From Lachnospiraceae bacterium (lineage in GTDB: Bacteria > Bacillota > Clostridia > Lachnospirales > Lachnospiraceae), in the NCBI GenBank assembly GCA_030536455.1, contig JAUNPZ010000003.1, forward strand, positions 1 through 32,118: a DNA stretch of 32,118 nucleotides, in the 5' to 3' direction. Under the pieces are notes generated by a model, which saw only the letters and a list, made by a program, of their open reading frames with translations, had not been told where the DNA came from and ran no database searches. The first letter of the stretch is position 1; every line of letters begins with the position of its first letter. Below are positions 16,197 to 24,606 of the stretch, piece after piece. The position numbers and the translations under genes are program-made.

Positions 16197-17252
16197 CTAT
16201 CTCAAAAGCCCGTTCTGGCGGTTTTCTATCCGGGCCAGCTTTCCCTGAAGCAGCTCGATGGTTTCTGCCGGAACCTGTCCGTACTGAAGGGCCTCTCGCA
16301 GCGTCATGGACTGCATCATCACTTCCATTCCCTCCTGGGACATGGAGCTTCCCATTCCCGACGCCTCCTGCTTTCCGGCGCTGCCCATCATTCCGCCAAG
16401 AAGAGGACGAGCCTGCCTGTTCTGCATCAGATAGCCAATTGTACAGTCCACCGACAGATAATCAGCAGAATTGCCGTTTGCCCATCTTTTGCATAACGGC
16501 TTTGTGATTCCGTCCGGGCCGAAATCTCCCAGCATTTCCTTCAGCCAGCCGATGCTGTCCGCCACCCATCTGTGAACCCGGCCGCACACTGGCATTTGAG
16601 GATCCAGCACGGATGCATCCGCCGTCGAAAAGCCGTGGGGGCCGTAGGCATAAATATGGCTTTCGAAGGAAATATTATGCTCCTCCAGCGCCTGAATGAA
16701 CCGAAGTGAGTTTTTCACCGGAACCGTAGAGTCGGTTCTTGTGGCAAATACAAAGCAGGGGCAGGTATTCCGGTCCACCGCCTTTGCCGCATCCGGCGCT
16801 GTCCGTTCCCAGACATGGGCGCTTTCTTCCGTAATCACCGGATAACCCAGGATTGCTGCATCCGGTCTGTTTTCTGACATGGAAGCTGCGCAGGCCGCAA
16901 GATGCCCGCCAGCGGAAAATCCAATCACTGCGATTTTATCTCTGCATATGCCCCATTCCTCCGCATGTTCCCGAATCATACGCATCGCCTGCTCATAATC
17001 CTTCAGAGGATTGGGCCAGACCGCATGTTCCCCTAACGAATACCGCAGAATGAACGCCTGGTATCCGGCTTTCAGGTACGCCATGGCAGCCGGGTCCATC
17101 TCCCGCTCGGAGCAGATTTGATATCCGCCTCCCGGCAGGATCAGAACCGCCGGACGGGCGCTGATATTCGTGAATTCACTGCCTGTTTTCTGTAAATATG
17201 CCGTTAAGCTTACATTTCTTTCCTGATTTAAGGTCATATATTTGGTTTCCAT
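16197..17252 (-). CDS. Alpha/beta-hydrolase esterase (BD-FAE/acetylxylan-esterase-like) with C-terminal tail
   Basis: Cytoplasmic serine esterase, probably removing acyl groups from a carbohydrate or glycoside. The catalytic Ser113 is in IGFSAGGH, Asp174 in TRTDSTVPV and His206 in GPHGFS; LPGGGYQ (39-45) is the oxyanion HGGG-type turn. This pattern is that of BD-FAE-like sugar esterases. Residues ~1-243 form the whole hydrolase; ~264-351 form an extra Met-rich tail containing TIGYLMQNRQARPLLGGMM and MMQSMTLRE. That tail resembles the end of the upstream GH3 enzyme. No signal peptide. AGAGGAG precedes the ATG, 73 bp after the GH3 stop, so it is the second gene of that operon. The acyl group (acetyl, feruloyl, other) is unknown. 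Confidence 0.88.
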   Translation of the reverse strand: METKYMTLNQERNVSLTAYLQKTGSEFTNISARPAVLILPGGGYQICSEREMDPAAMAYLKAGYQAFILRYSLGEHAVWPNPLKDYEQAMRMIREHAEEWGICRDKIAVIGFSAGGHLAACAASMSENRPDAAILGYPVITEESAHVWERTAPDAAKAVDRNTCPCFVFATRTDSTVPVKNSLRFIQALEEHNISFESHIYAYGPHGFSTADASVLDPQMPVCGRVHRWVADSIGWLKEMLGDFGPDGITKPLCKRWANGNSADYLSVDCTIGYLMQNRQARPLLGGMMGSAGKQEASGMGSSMSQEGMEVMMQSMTLREALQYGQVPAETIELLQGKLARIENRQNGLLR

Positions 17253-17292
17253 GTTTTTCTCCTCTGCTGGTCATGGGTTTTCCGGTTTTTAA

Positions 17293-17321
17293 ACAGACTG
17301 CCCGGTTACGGACAGCCCTGT
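17293..17321 (-). other. GH3-esterase intercistronic stem-loop
   Basis: On the minus strand ACA-G-GGCTGTCC, loop GTAACC, GGGCAGTC-TGT: an 8-bp stem with two GU pairs, extended by three pairs across a bulge, then TTTAAAAACC. It may partly attenuate or stabilise the GH3 message. Confidence 0.35.
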
Positions 17322-17325
17322 GGTT

Positions 17326-19596
17326 TTATTTTTCAGCCTGCAGTGCCTGATTCATCTTCTCGATAATTCCTCTTACCGCTGCATCCGGCATATGTACAAA
17401 TGATTTAAAATTCCGAAGAGGCATGGAATCAATCATGCTCTGCATCATCGGGTCGCTGCTGTCCATCAGGGAAGGCTCGGAGCGCTCACTGCTTCCCTGG
17501 CTCATCATCTCCCCGAAGACCCTTGCGGTTACCGGGTGGCGGAGCACATCGCCCAGGCAGGTGCACATATCTACCGTAAACGGCAGATGGCGCTCGCTTA
17601 CAAACTGGATTTCCTTCTCACATACCAGGTCTCTGGAGGAACGGCCGATACAGATCCGGTAAACACCGGATGCCGCATACCAGTCTGCACCCTTTTCGCT
17701 GTACCAGCTAAAGCTTCTTGCATCCAGCTCAAATACCGCCTGTCTGGTTTCTCCCGGAGCCAGCTCCAGCTTGTAGAAGCCCTTCAGTTCCTTCTCCGGA
17801 CGGACCGCAGCGCCGGTTTCGTCCTTGATATAGAGCTGAACCACCTCTTTTCCAGTGCGGCTTCCGGTATTGGTCACATCAACCGTCACCGTTACCGTCT
17901 CATGCTCTCCCACGGTCTCCTTATCGGTCTGAAGATTGCCGTATGCAAAGGAGGTATAGGAATGTCCATGTCCGAAGGCCCACTGAACCGGCATCTTTTT
18001 CGCATCATAATAGCGGTAGCCGATGAAGATGTCCTCTGCATAATTCACATCGTATTTATCGTTGGCAAAATTCAGATAGGACGGGGTATCCTCCAGACGA
18101 AGCGGGAAAGTTTCTGCCAGACGTCCGCAGGGATTGGCTTCACCCCAGAGCAGCGCATCTGCCGCCTCGCCGACGCCTTCTCCTCCCAGATACATTTCCA
18201 GAACTGCAGATACCTTTTCCGCCCACGGACACTCCACCGGGCTTCCGTTATGCAGCACCACAACTACATGCTTCTGAACGGCGCAGATCTCCTCAATCAG
18301 GCGGTTCTGGCATTGCGGAAGCTGCATATGCGCTCTGTCATAGCCCTCAGATTCAAATACATCCGGCAGACCGGCAAAAATCACGGTCGTTTCCGCCTCC
18401 TTCGCTGCCGCTACCGCTCTGGCTGCCATCTCTTCATTATACTCGTCCTTATCTGCCGGGAAGCCCATCTCATAAACCACCTTGCGGCCCTTCTTTTCTG
18501 CCGCTTCCAGCGCACTGGTTACCTTCCATGAATTGATATGGCTGCTGCCGCCGCCCTGATAACGCGGATTTACCGCAAATTCACCAATGTATGCCGTCCG
18601 GCGCTCCGATGCCAATGGAAGCACACCGTCATTTTCCAGAAGAACAGCGCTTTCCTCTTCATAATGCACGGCCTTTTCGTGCTCCTCCTCCCAGTCTACG
18701 CAGCCCTCCTGCTGCTCCTTGTCTAAAATCAGATGCAGAATCCGCTCCACGGACTGATTCAGGACGGCTTCGTCCAGCGTTCCGTTCTGAACGGCTGCCA
18801 CGATTTCCGCATCGTTAATGCCGCCGGAACCCGGCATCTCAATATCGGTTCCAGCTTCCAGGCCGGGAACCCGGTCATTGACTGCGCCCCAGTCCGTCAC
18901 GACACAGCCCTCAAAGCCCCAGTCTCTGCGGAGGATATCGGTAAGCAGCTCTTTATTCTCAGAAGCAAAAGTTCCATTGATTTTGTTATAGCTGCACATA
19001 ACCGTCTTCGGCTGCGACTGCTTTACCGCCTCCTCGAATGCCGGGAGATAAATCTCATGGAAGGCTCTCCGGGAAAGATTCGAGGAATTGGACATTCTGC
19101 GGTACTCCTGATTATTGGCCGCAAAATGCTTGATGCTGGTTCCGACCCCCTTGGACTGTACGCCATTGATATAGGAAGCCGCCAGCTTTCCTGCCAGATA
19201 CGGATCCTCAGAATAATATTCAAAGTTTCTGCCGCAGAGAGGACTGCGCTTCATGTTTACCGCCGGCCCCAACAGAATATCCACACCCTCCGCATTGCAT
19301 TCATTTCCAAGGGTTTCGCCCAGCTTTCGGGAAAGCTCCACATCGAAGCTGGAAGCGGTTGCACAGGCAGCCGGAAAGCAGACCGCTTTGATGCTGTCCT
19401 GCAGTCCCAGATGGTCTGCCTCCCCCTTCTGCGTCCGCAGTCCGTGAGGGCCGTCCGACATCATAATAGCAGGAATCCCCAGACGCTCCACCGCCTTGGT
19501 ATGCCAGAAATCGCTTCCGGAGCATAATCCTGCTTTTTCTTCCAGTGTCATCTGTCCGATCAGCTCTTTGATTTTTTGATTATTTTTTGTGTTCAT
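17326..19596 (-). CDS. GH3 beta-glycosidase (beta-glucosidase-like) with C-terminal tail
   Basis: Retaining exo-beta-glycosidase. The first domain is the GH3 barrel with substrate motif KHFAANNQE (156-164) and catalytic nucleophile Asp235 in VVTDWGA. The second, alpha/beta sandwich domain (~315-545) includes ESEGYDR (415-421), whose Glu region is where clan members place the acid/base, and GGEGVGEAADALLWGEANPCGRL, a typical second-domain signature. A fibronectin-III-like domain (~565-650) follows, then an 85-residue Met-rich tail (671-756) with TCLGDVLRHPVTARVFGEMM. No signal peptide, so it hydrolyses imported glycosides. AGGAGGAGG sets the start. It is first gene of an operon with the esterase, transcribed divergently from the AraC regulator. 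Glucoside, xyloside or other specificity cannot be read. Confidence 0.95.
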   Translation of the reverse strand: MNTKNNQKIKELIGQMTLEEKAGLCSGSDFWHTKAVERLGIPAIMMSDGPHGLRTQKGEADHLGLQDSIKAVCFPAACATASSFDVELSRKLGETLGNECNAEGVDILLGPAVNMKRSPLCGRNFEYYSEDPYLAGKLAASYINGVQSKGVGTSIKHFAANNQEYRRMSNSSNLSRRAFHEIYLPAFEEAVKQSQPKTVMCSYNKINGTFASENKELLTDILRRDWGFEGCVVTDWGAVNDRVPGLEAGTDIEMPGSGGINDAEIVAAVQNGTLDEAVLNQSVERILHLILDKEQQEGCVDWEEEHEKAVHYEEESAVLLENDGVLPLASERRTAYIGEFAVNPRYQGGGSSHINSWKVTSALEAAEKKGRKVVYEMGFPADKDEYNEEMAARAVAAAKEAETTVIFAGLPDVFESEGYDRAHMQLPQCQNRLIEEICAVQKHVVVVLHNGSPVECPWAEKVSAVLEMYLGGEGVGEAADALLWGEANPCGRLAETFPLRLEDTPSYLNFANDKYDVNYAEDIFIGYRYYDAKKMPVQWAFGHGHSYTSFAYGNLQTDKETVGEHETVTVTVDVTNTGSRTGKEVVQLYIKDETGAAVRPEKELKGFYKLELAPGETRQAVFELDARSFSWYSEKGADWYAASGVYRICIGRSSRDLVCEKEIQFVSERHLPFTVDMCTCLGDVLRHPVTARVFGEMMSQGSSERSEPSLMDSSDPMMQSMIDSMPLRNFKSFVHMPDAAVRGIIEKMNQALQAEK

Positions 19597-19631
19597 ATCA
19601 ATTCCTCCTCCTGTTTGTTTCTTACGTTCTG

Positions 19632-19642
19632 ATTATATTATA
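19632..19642 (-). promoter_or_regulatory. -10 region of the GH3-esterase promoter
   Basis: Two overlapping TATAAT hexamers (19637-19642 and 19632-19637). No TTGACA-like -35 is found at the right distance, which fits an activator-dependent promoter; direct repeats begin where the -35 would end. Confidence 0.6.
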
Positions 19643-19662
19643 TAAATATCCGGCGGCTTGCG

Positions 19663-19700
19663 ATTGCATTTTCATTACTGTTTTCTGCATTTTTGTTACT
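19663..19700 (+). promoter_or_regulatory. Tandem 17-bp AraC-type operator repeats at the GH3 promoter
   Basis: ATTGCATTTTCATTACT (19663-19679) and TCTGCATTTTTGTTACT (19684-19700), same orientation, 21 bp apart, next to the missing -35. Near-identical sites stand before the oxidoreductase gene. Likely bound by the AraC regulator encoded at 19783. Confidence 0.65.
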
Positions 19701-19717
19701 TTCTGTCCAGTTTTTTC

Positions 19718-19746
19718 TTGATGTCTGCTTTCATTTTTGTTACTAT
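19718..19746 (+). promoter_or_regulatory. Promoter of the AraC regulator, overlapped by a third repeat
   Basis: -35 TTGATG (19718-19723), 17-nt spacer, -10 TACTAT (19741-19746). The repeat CTTTCATTTTTGTTACT (19728-19744) covers the spacer and part of the -10, 44 bp from the second GH3-side repeat. Binding here should block RNA polymerase, giving negative autoregulation. Confidence 0.55.
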
Positions 19747-19782
19747 AAATAACAGATATATGACCGAAGAACGGAGGCTCCT

Positions 19783-20973
19783 ATGAATACCATTACCTTT
19801 TGTGACTACCTGTACAAATCCCTGCAGATTCCGGTTTACCTGTATGACCATAAAAAGCTTCTCTACGCTTTCCCGGAACAGAAAGAAAGCACCCTTCCCC
19901 CGGAGAACTACCGGAATAATCTATGGCTTCATCCCAGTTCCTTGTGCTACTGTATCACCAACTTTTACTCCTATTACGGATGCATCACGCTTTTCGACCG
20001 TCAGGAATCCATCATTCTGGGTCCCGTTAATTATCTGCCTTACTCAGATGCCCTGCTGCACCAGATGCATAAGGAATTTCAGATCAGTCCCGACGATACT
20101 GCGCAGTTCAACACCTTCTTCTGCAGCATCCCCATGATGAACGCCGAGCAGTTTTTCCACACGCTGAACCTGGTCCATTATGTTCTCACCGGAAAAGCGG
20201 AAAATTTTCATCCGGTCCCGGTCCTTTCTGCCGCTGCCTGGACCCAGGAGCAGATTAACGAAGCCTATTTCTCCGATTCCTACATTTTCAACGATGCAAA
20301 CATTCCGAATAACAGCATGGAAATCGAAAAACGGATGCTTCCCCTGATTGAACAGGGTGCCGTAAACGAGCTGCGGGAATATCTTTCCAAGGCGCTCACG
20401 CCCAATCTGGGCATTATGGCAAAGGACAACCTGCGGCAGACCAAAAACACGTTTATCGTCACCATCACCCTGGCTTCCCGCGCGGCCATCCGGGGCGGCA
20501 TGGCTCCGTTCCACGCTTACCGGCTTTCCGACACTTATATTCAGCAGATGGAAAAGCTCTCGGATATCCCGGCAATTGGAAAGCTGACCTACCACGCTCT
20601 GATTGATTTCACACAGAAAACCCATGATAACGGACTCCCCTTAAAGCATGCCGCCAAGGACATGAACCAGGTCATCCTCTATGTGCATGACCACTTAAAC
20701 GAGCCTCTTACCGTAGAAAGCATCGCCGCCGCGCTGGGTTACAACCGTTCCTATCTTTCCCGCCGCTTCAAGCAGGAGCTGGGCTTTGACCTGCGCGCCT
20801 TTATCCTGCGGTGCAAGCTGGAAACCAGCAGATACCTCCTCACCTACTCCCACCGGAGCTTAAGTGAAATCAGCATCTATCTGTGTTTTTCCAGTCAGAG
20901 TCATTTTCAGAATTCATTTAAAAAGCAGTTTGGTCTGACTCCCATGCAGTACAGGAATCAGACCAGCCAATAG
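19783..20973 (+). CDS. AraC-family transcriptional regulator
   Basis: Probable ligand-responsive regulator of the surrounding glycoside cluster. The last ~105 residues are an AraC/XylS DNA-binding domain with two helix-turn-helix units: LTVESIAAALGYNRSYLSRRFKQ and RSLSEISIYLCFSSQSHFQNSFKKQFGLTPMQYR, the second matching the family signature. The N-terminal ~285 residues do not resemble the sugar-binding cupin of AraC that I would recognise; they may be a different sensor domain. GGAGG lies 5 nt before the ATG. The gene is divergent from GH3 and convergent with the GPH transporter, only 3 bp separating the two stop codons. Predicted targets are the GH3, oxidoreductase and its own promoters. Confidence 0.92.
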   Translation: MNTITFCDYLYKSLQIPVYLYDHKKLLYAFPEQKESTLPPENYRNNLWLHPSSLCYCITNFYSYYGCITLFDRQESIILGPVNYLPYSDALLHQMHKEFQISPDDTAQFNTFFCSIPMMNAEQFFHTLNLVHYVLTGKAENFHPVPVLSAAAWTQEQINEAYFSDSYIFNDANIPNNSMEIEKRMLPLIEQGAVNELREYLSKALTPNLGIMAKDNLRQTKNTFIVTITLASRAAIRGGMAPFHAYRLSDTYIQQMEKLSDIPAIGKLTYHALIDFTQKTHDNGLPLKHAAKDMNQVILYVHDHLNEPLTVESIAAALGYNRSYLSRRFKQELGFDLRAFILRCKLETSRYLLTYSHRSLSEISIYLCFSSQSHFQNSFKKQFGLTPMQYRNQTSQ

Positions 20974-20976
20974 CCG

Positions 20977-22380
20977 TTACTTCTGCGCTTTTTTCAGTTT
21001 TCCGGTTACGATATCGGTATAAATCTTTTCATAAGGTCTGTAGAGCTCTGAGAAAATGAATTTAATGATAACAATTGCAAGCGGAATGTAGATGGCAAAT
21101 GCATAGATGCCATAGGTTACGGATTCCGGCTGAGCGGCCGCTCCTGAGATAAATCCAGATACGGACAGACAGAAGGTTACCAGCGCCGCGCCGATTCCGC
21201 TTCCTACCTTTCCGCTGAAGCCTACGACGGAATTCGTCATGCCGGCCAGCTTAACTCCGTACAGATATTCATTATATTCCACGCAGTTGTTCACCATTAC
21301 GTTACATGCCGCCACTCCTGCGATGGAGAAGATAGAGCCTAAGGATGCCAGAACTGAGTTCACCCAGAAAGCACGGGGGAAGAATGCCATCACCACCATT
21401 TTGGTCACATCAAACACCGTCAGCACACGAATTGAACCCACAAGTCCAAATTTTTTGATAATCGGACCTGCCATCACAAAGCCAAGAAGCATGCCAATCA
21501 TGCCGATTGCGCCGCCGATTGCTACCAGGTTGTCATTTCCGTAAATATATTTTGCATAATAAGTGCCGGAAGCGCCTGCAATACCAAATCCGACCTGATA
21601 AACCAGGGAGGTTACCATCGCAAAAATCCAGTATTTATTTTTTACCAGCATGCGGACGCCCTGTGCAAACGGCACATCCTCTTCCTCCTGAGCCGCCGGT
21701 TCTTCTCCCAGCTCTTCGGCTGGAGTTTCTTTGGAGGTCTTATAACAGAACAGCAGCATCAGCGCGCCTGCGATACCGACAACCGCACCGTATTTAATCC
21801 ATGCAAGCTGAGTGCCGCCCAGCATATTCGTTACAGGAATCACGCTTAATGAAATGATTGCACCAAACAGATAAGAGAAAATACTTCTGGAAACCTGAAT
21901 CATGCTTCTTTCCTCGCTGCTCTTTGTCCGCAGCACCGGAAGAACGCTGTAAGGTACGCTGACCGCGGTATAAACCAGTGCGGTTAAAAGGATGTTGGTC
22001 AGCAGCAGGTATGCAAGCTGAACGGCTGCGCCCACTCCCTTCGGCACTGTAAACAAGAGGACAATGGAGATAAGAAAGGGCAGCGCCATTCTTAAAAACC
22101 AGGGTCTGCATTTTCCCTTGGGATTCCTGCTCTTATCAATGATTCGTCCCATGGGCAGGTCCGTAAAGGCATCGATAATTTTCGCAATAATCAGTACAAT
22201 CGATACCGTAGCCGCCGCAACTCCTACTTTTTCCGTATAGAAATAGGATACCTGTCCGGACAAAGACATAATCAGATTCAGTCCGCCCTGTCCGCATCCG
22301 TCACCTATGTAATCCCAAAAAGTCATGGATTTTTTTACACCATTCCGGTCCACCCGGTTGTTCTTATTCTTCTTTTCCAT
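20977..22380 (-). CDS. GPH-family glycoside/sugar:cation symporter (MelB/YicJ-like)
   Basis: A 12-helix major-facilitator transporter of the glycoside-pentoside-hexuronide family. The N-terminal signature FWDYIGDGCGQGG and the motif AKIIDAFTDLPMGRIIDKS are diagnostic: Asp70 and Asp74 match the cation-binding Asp55 and Asp59 of E. coli MelB, and KGKCRPW follows as in MelB. It should therefore import a glycoside with Na+ or H+. AGGAGGG precedes the ATG. It lies 116 bp after the oxidoreductase gene with no terminator between, so they form an operon. Together with the cytosolic GH3 enzyme it completes an import-then-hydrolyse route. The substrate is not defined; GPH members also carry non-sugar glycosides. 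Confidence 0.92.
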   Translation of the reverse strand: MEKKNKNNRVDRNGVKKSMTFWDYIGDGCGQGGLNLIMSLSGQVSYFYTEKVGVAAATVSIVLIIAKIIDAFTDLPMGRIIDKSRNPKGKCRPWFLRMALPFLISIVLLFTVPKGVGAAVQLAYLLLTNILLTALVYTAVSVPYSVLPVLRTKSSEERSMIQVSRSIFSYLFGAIISLSVIPVTNMLGGTQLAWIKYGAVVGIAGALMLLFCYKTSKETPAEELGEEPAAQEEEDVPFAQGVRMLVKNKYWIFAMVTSLVYQVGFGIAGASGTYYAKYIYGNDNLVAIGGAIGMIGMLLGFVMAGPIIKKFGLVGSIRVLTVFDVTKMVVMAFFPRAFWVNSVLASLGSIFSIAGVAACNVMVNNCVEYNEYLYGVKLAGMTNSVVGFSGKVGSGIGAALVTFCLSVSGFISGAAAQPESVTYGIYAFAIYIPLAIVIIKFIFSELYRPYEKIYTDIVTGKLKKAQK

Positions 22381-22481
22381 AATTGAATCCCTCCTAGTTT
22401 TATTCTGCTGTCATCCGAAACGACCGTATGCTCTATGTTCTCCGGCTTTCCCTGTTCATTCCGGACCTCCAGACTATCCAT
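22335..22481 (-). CDS. Possible 48-residue small protein before the GPH symporter
   Basis: A short open frame begins with ATG at 22481, 16 bp after the oxidoreductase stop, fills the intergenic region and runs 46 bases into the symporter gene in another frame. The first ~33 residues are polar (MDSLEVRNEQGKPENIEHTV...). The ribosome site is weak (AAGG 4 nt or GGAG 12 nt upstream). The part that overlaps the symporter is probably not selected for coding. It may be chance, or a translational coupler. Confidence 0.15.
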   Translation of the reverse strand: MDSLEVRNEQGKPENIEHTVVSDDSRIKLGGIQLWKRRIRTTGWTGMV

Positions 22482-22496
22482 GCATCCTTCTATCTC

Positions 22497-24566
22497 CTAA
22501 ATATGCAGGGCCACCTGATTCGCTCTCCAGATTACATGCATCAGATTTCCTACCTGACAGGCATCTCCGATGATATGAACCCGTGAAGACTCTTCGCCAA
22601 GTTCCGTTCCCGGAATATATCCGACCGATAAAACCACGGAATCGGCGGCAATCTCCTTCTCGCCCTCCTCACCGGAAATCTTTACGCTGTTTTCACCGAT
22701 TTCCAGCAGACTGCTGTTTAAGAAAACCGGGATTTCGTAACGGCGAATCAGCTCCCGCAGCAGATTCGAATTGGCTGCGGACAGGTTTTTCACCTTCAGG
22801 ATGTCATCCTGCATCTCAATGATGAATGGCTTTTTCCCCTGAAGCGCCAGCTCATAGGCAATCTCACAGCCGGTCAGGCCTCCGCCTGCCACGGCAACCC
22901 GCTCTCCGGCTTCCTTTTCTTTATTCAGATATTCAATGGCTTCCATTACATGGGCCCGGTCCGCACCAGCCACCTTCAGCCTTCTCGGAACCGCTCCCGT
23001 AGCAATAATGATTTCATCGGCATCCAGAGAAGCCATATCTTCTTTTTCTATCTTCACTCCCATTTTTACTGTAACTGAAAGCAGCTCCATCTGTCTGCGG
23101 TACCAGTTCAGAAGCATCCGGTCCTTTTCCTTAAAGGAAGGGGCAGCCGCCGCGATGAATACGCCGCCAAGGATACCGGTCTTTTCATACAGGGTCACCT
23201 CATGTCCCCGGAGCGCGCATACTCTCGCCGCCTCCATTCCGCCGATTCCGCCGCCAATCACGGCAACCCGTTTCTTCTCCTCTGCCGGACGGAGGCGGTA
23301 CTCTTCTTCCTGAAAGGTCGCCGGATTTAACGCACATCTTCCCATAGGGCCGTCCGGCACACCGGTGGCAACCCCTTTATACCGGTACATGGCAAAGCAT
23401 CCATTATGGCAGGCGATGCATGGGCGGATTTCATCGATTCGGTCCTCTTTTATCTTGGTCAGATATTCCCCATCGCACAAAAACTGCCGCGCTACGCCCA
23501 CGAAATCGATTTTTCCTTCCGCAACTGCTGCCGCTGCGATATCCGGCTCTTCCATTCTTCCGGCGCAGGCTACCGGGATGTTCACATACTTTTTGATAAA
23601 TTCCGCACTGTCCAGATTGCAGGCAAGAGGCATATACACCGGCGGATGCGCCCAGAACCAGGAATCATAGGTTCCGTTATCTGCGTCCAGCAAATCAGCT
23701 CCGGCCGCCTCCAGAAGCCTGGCGGCCCGGATGCTCTCCTCACGGTCCCGGCCAAATTCCTGATACTCCTCACCCGGAACCGCCGCCTGGTTAAAGCCGC
23801 GCATCTTACTCTCTACGCTGTAGCGCACACTGACCGGATAATCTGGGCCGCAGTACTTCTTAATGGACTGAATGATTTCCGTCACAAAACGAAACCGGTT
23901 TTCCAGGCTTCCGCCATAGGCATCCTTTCGATGATTGGTACAGTTCATGGTAAACTGGTCCAGCAGATATCCCTCATGAACCGCATGAATCTCGATTCCG
24001 TCAATTCCGGCCTTCTGACATAAAAGTGCCGTTCTGCCATAGGCCTCCACCATCTCATGGATTGCCTCCACCGTCATCTCCGAGGTTTTCATCTCCGGAT
24101 CCCATACATCCGGCAGTCCGGCGGAAGGCGCCTGCAGGATACGGTCCATATCAAAGCCGGCCTTTTTCGCCATCTCCTTTTTGATCGGGTCCTTGCATAA
24201 TGCCTGAAATTCCGGTGCTGCCGCAGTGGAACGTCCGGTTCCCGCGCCAAGCTGAAGGAACAGCTTGGCTCCATATCGGTGAATCTCCTCCATCAGCTCC
24301 TTTACCGGTCCGTAAAACAGGTCCTCTCTTTCATACAGCCACTGGCCATTTACTACACTCTGCACGAAAACGCAGCCTGGAATAATCAGCGCCACCTCAT
24401 TTGCAGCCCGCTCCAGCATATATTCACGGCAGTTTTCATTAAATGCAAAGCCATGCTGCGATTCAATCAGGTTTGCCCCTTCCATGGCACAAAGTATGTA
24501 GCGGTTTTTCAGCTCTGTTTTTCCGATTTTCATCGGTGTAAACAAAATCTTATATTTTTCCTGCAT
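22497..24566 (-). CDS. Old-yellow-enzyme/4Fe-4S/FAD oxidoreductase (enoate or dienoyl-CoA reductase type)
   Basis: A flavin and iron-sulfur enzyme of the FadH/BaiCD/enoate-reductase family that reduces activated C=C bonds. Residues 1-~370 are the FMN-binding OYE barrel, with IEIHAVHEGYLLDQF (His194, His197) and KDAYGGSLENRFRF. Cys383, Cys386, Cys390 and Cys411 bind the 4Fe-4S cluster; the gap before the last Cys is 20 residues, longer than the usual 11 or so. VAVIGGGIGGMEAAR (434-448) is the FAD site and VAVAGGGLTGCEIA (557-570) the NAD(P)H site. AGGAGG sets the start. Full length is 689 residues. It is first gene of an operon with the GPH symporter and carries the same promoter repeats as GH3. 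Relatives reduce bile-acid enones, flavonoids, daidzein and dienoyl-CoAs; the substrate here is unknown. Confidence 0.92.
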   Translation of the reverse strand: MQEKYKILFTPMKIGKTELKNRYILCAMEGANLIESQHGFAFNENCREYMLERAANEVALIIPGCVFVQSVVNGQWLYEREDLFYGPVKELMEEIHRYGAKLFLQLGAGTGRSTAAAPEFQALCKDPIKKEMAKKAGFDMDRILQAPSAGLPDVWDPEMKTSEMTVEAIHEMVEAYGRTALLCQKAGIDGIEIHAVHEGYLLDQFTMNCTNHRKDAYGGSLENRFRFVTEIIQSIKKYCGPDYPVSVRYSVESKMRGFNQAAVPGEEYQEFGRDREESIRAARLLEAAGADLLDADNGTYDSWFWAHPPVYMPLACNLDSAEFIKKYVNIPVACAGRMEEPDIAAAAVAEGKIDFVGVARQFLCDGEYLTKIKEDRIDEIRPCIACHNGCFAMYRYKGVATGVPDGPMGRCALNPATFQEEEYRLRPAEEKKRVAVIGGGIGGMEAARVCALRGHEVTLYEKTGILGGVFIAAAAPSFKEKDRMLLNWYRRQMELLSVTVKMGVKIEKEDMASLDADEIIIATGAVPRRLKVAGADRAHVMEAIEYLNKEKEAGERVAVAGGGLTGCEIAYELALQGKKPFIIEMQDDILKVKNLSAANSNLLRELIRRYEIPVFLNSSLLEIGENSVKISGEEGEKEIAADSVVLSVGYIPGTELGEESSRVHIIGDACQVGNLMHVIWRANQVALHI

Positions 24567-24606
24567 AATCTTCCTCCTGTGGTTTGTGTCGATTTCTTAT
24601 GGCTTA

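Noticed and set aside
17293..17321. Full terminator between GH3 and the esterase
   Set aside because: The stem has GU pairs and a bulge, and the following tract is TTTAAAAACC rather than a T-run; the two genes probably remain co-transcribed.
22497..24566. Bile-acid 7-alpha-dehydroxylation (bai) gene, because of the BaiCD/BaiH-like domain order
   Set aside because: No baiB, baiA, baiE, baiF or baiG neighbours are present. The partners are glycoside genes, so a bai operon is not supported.
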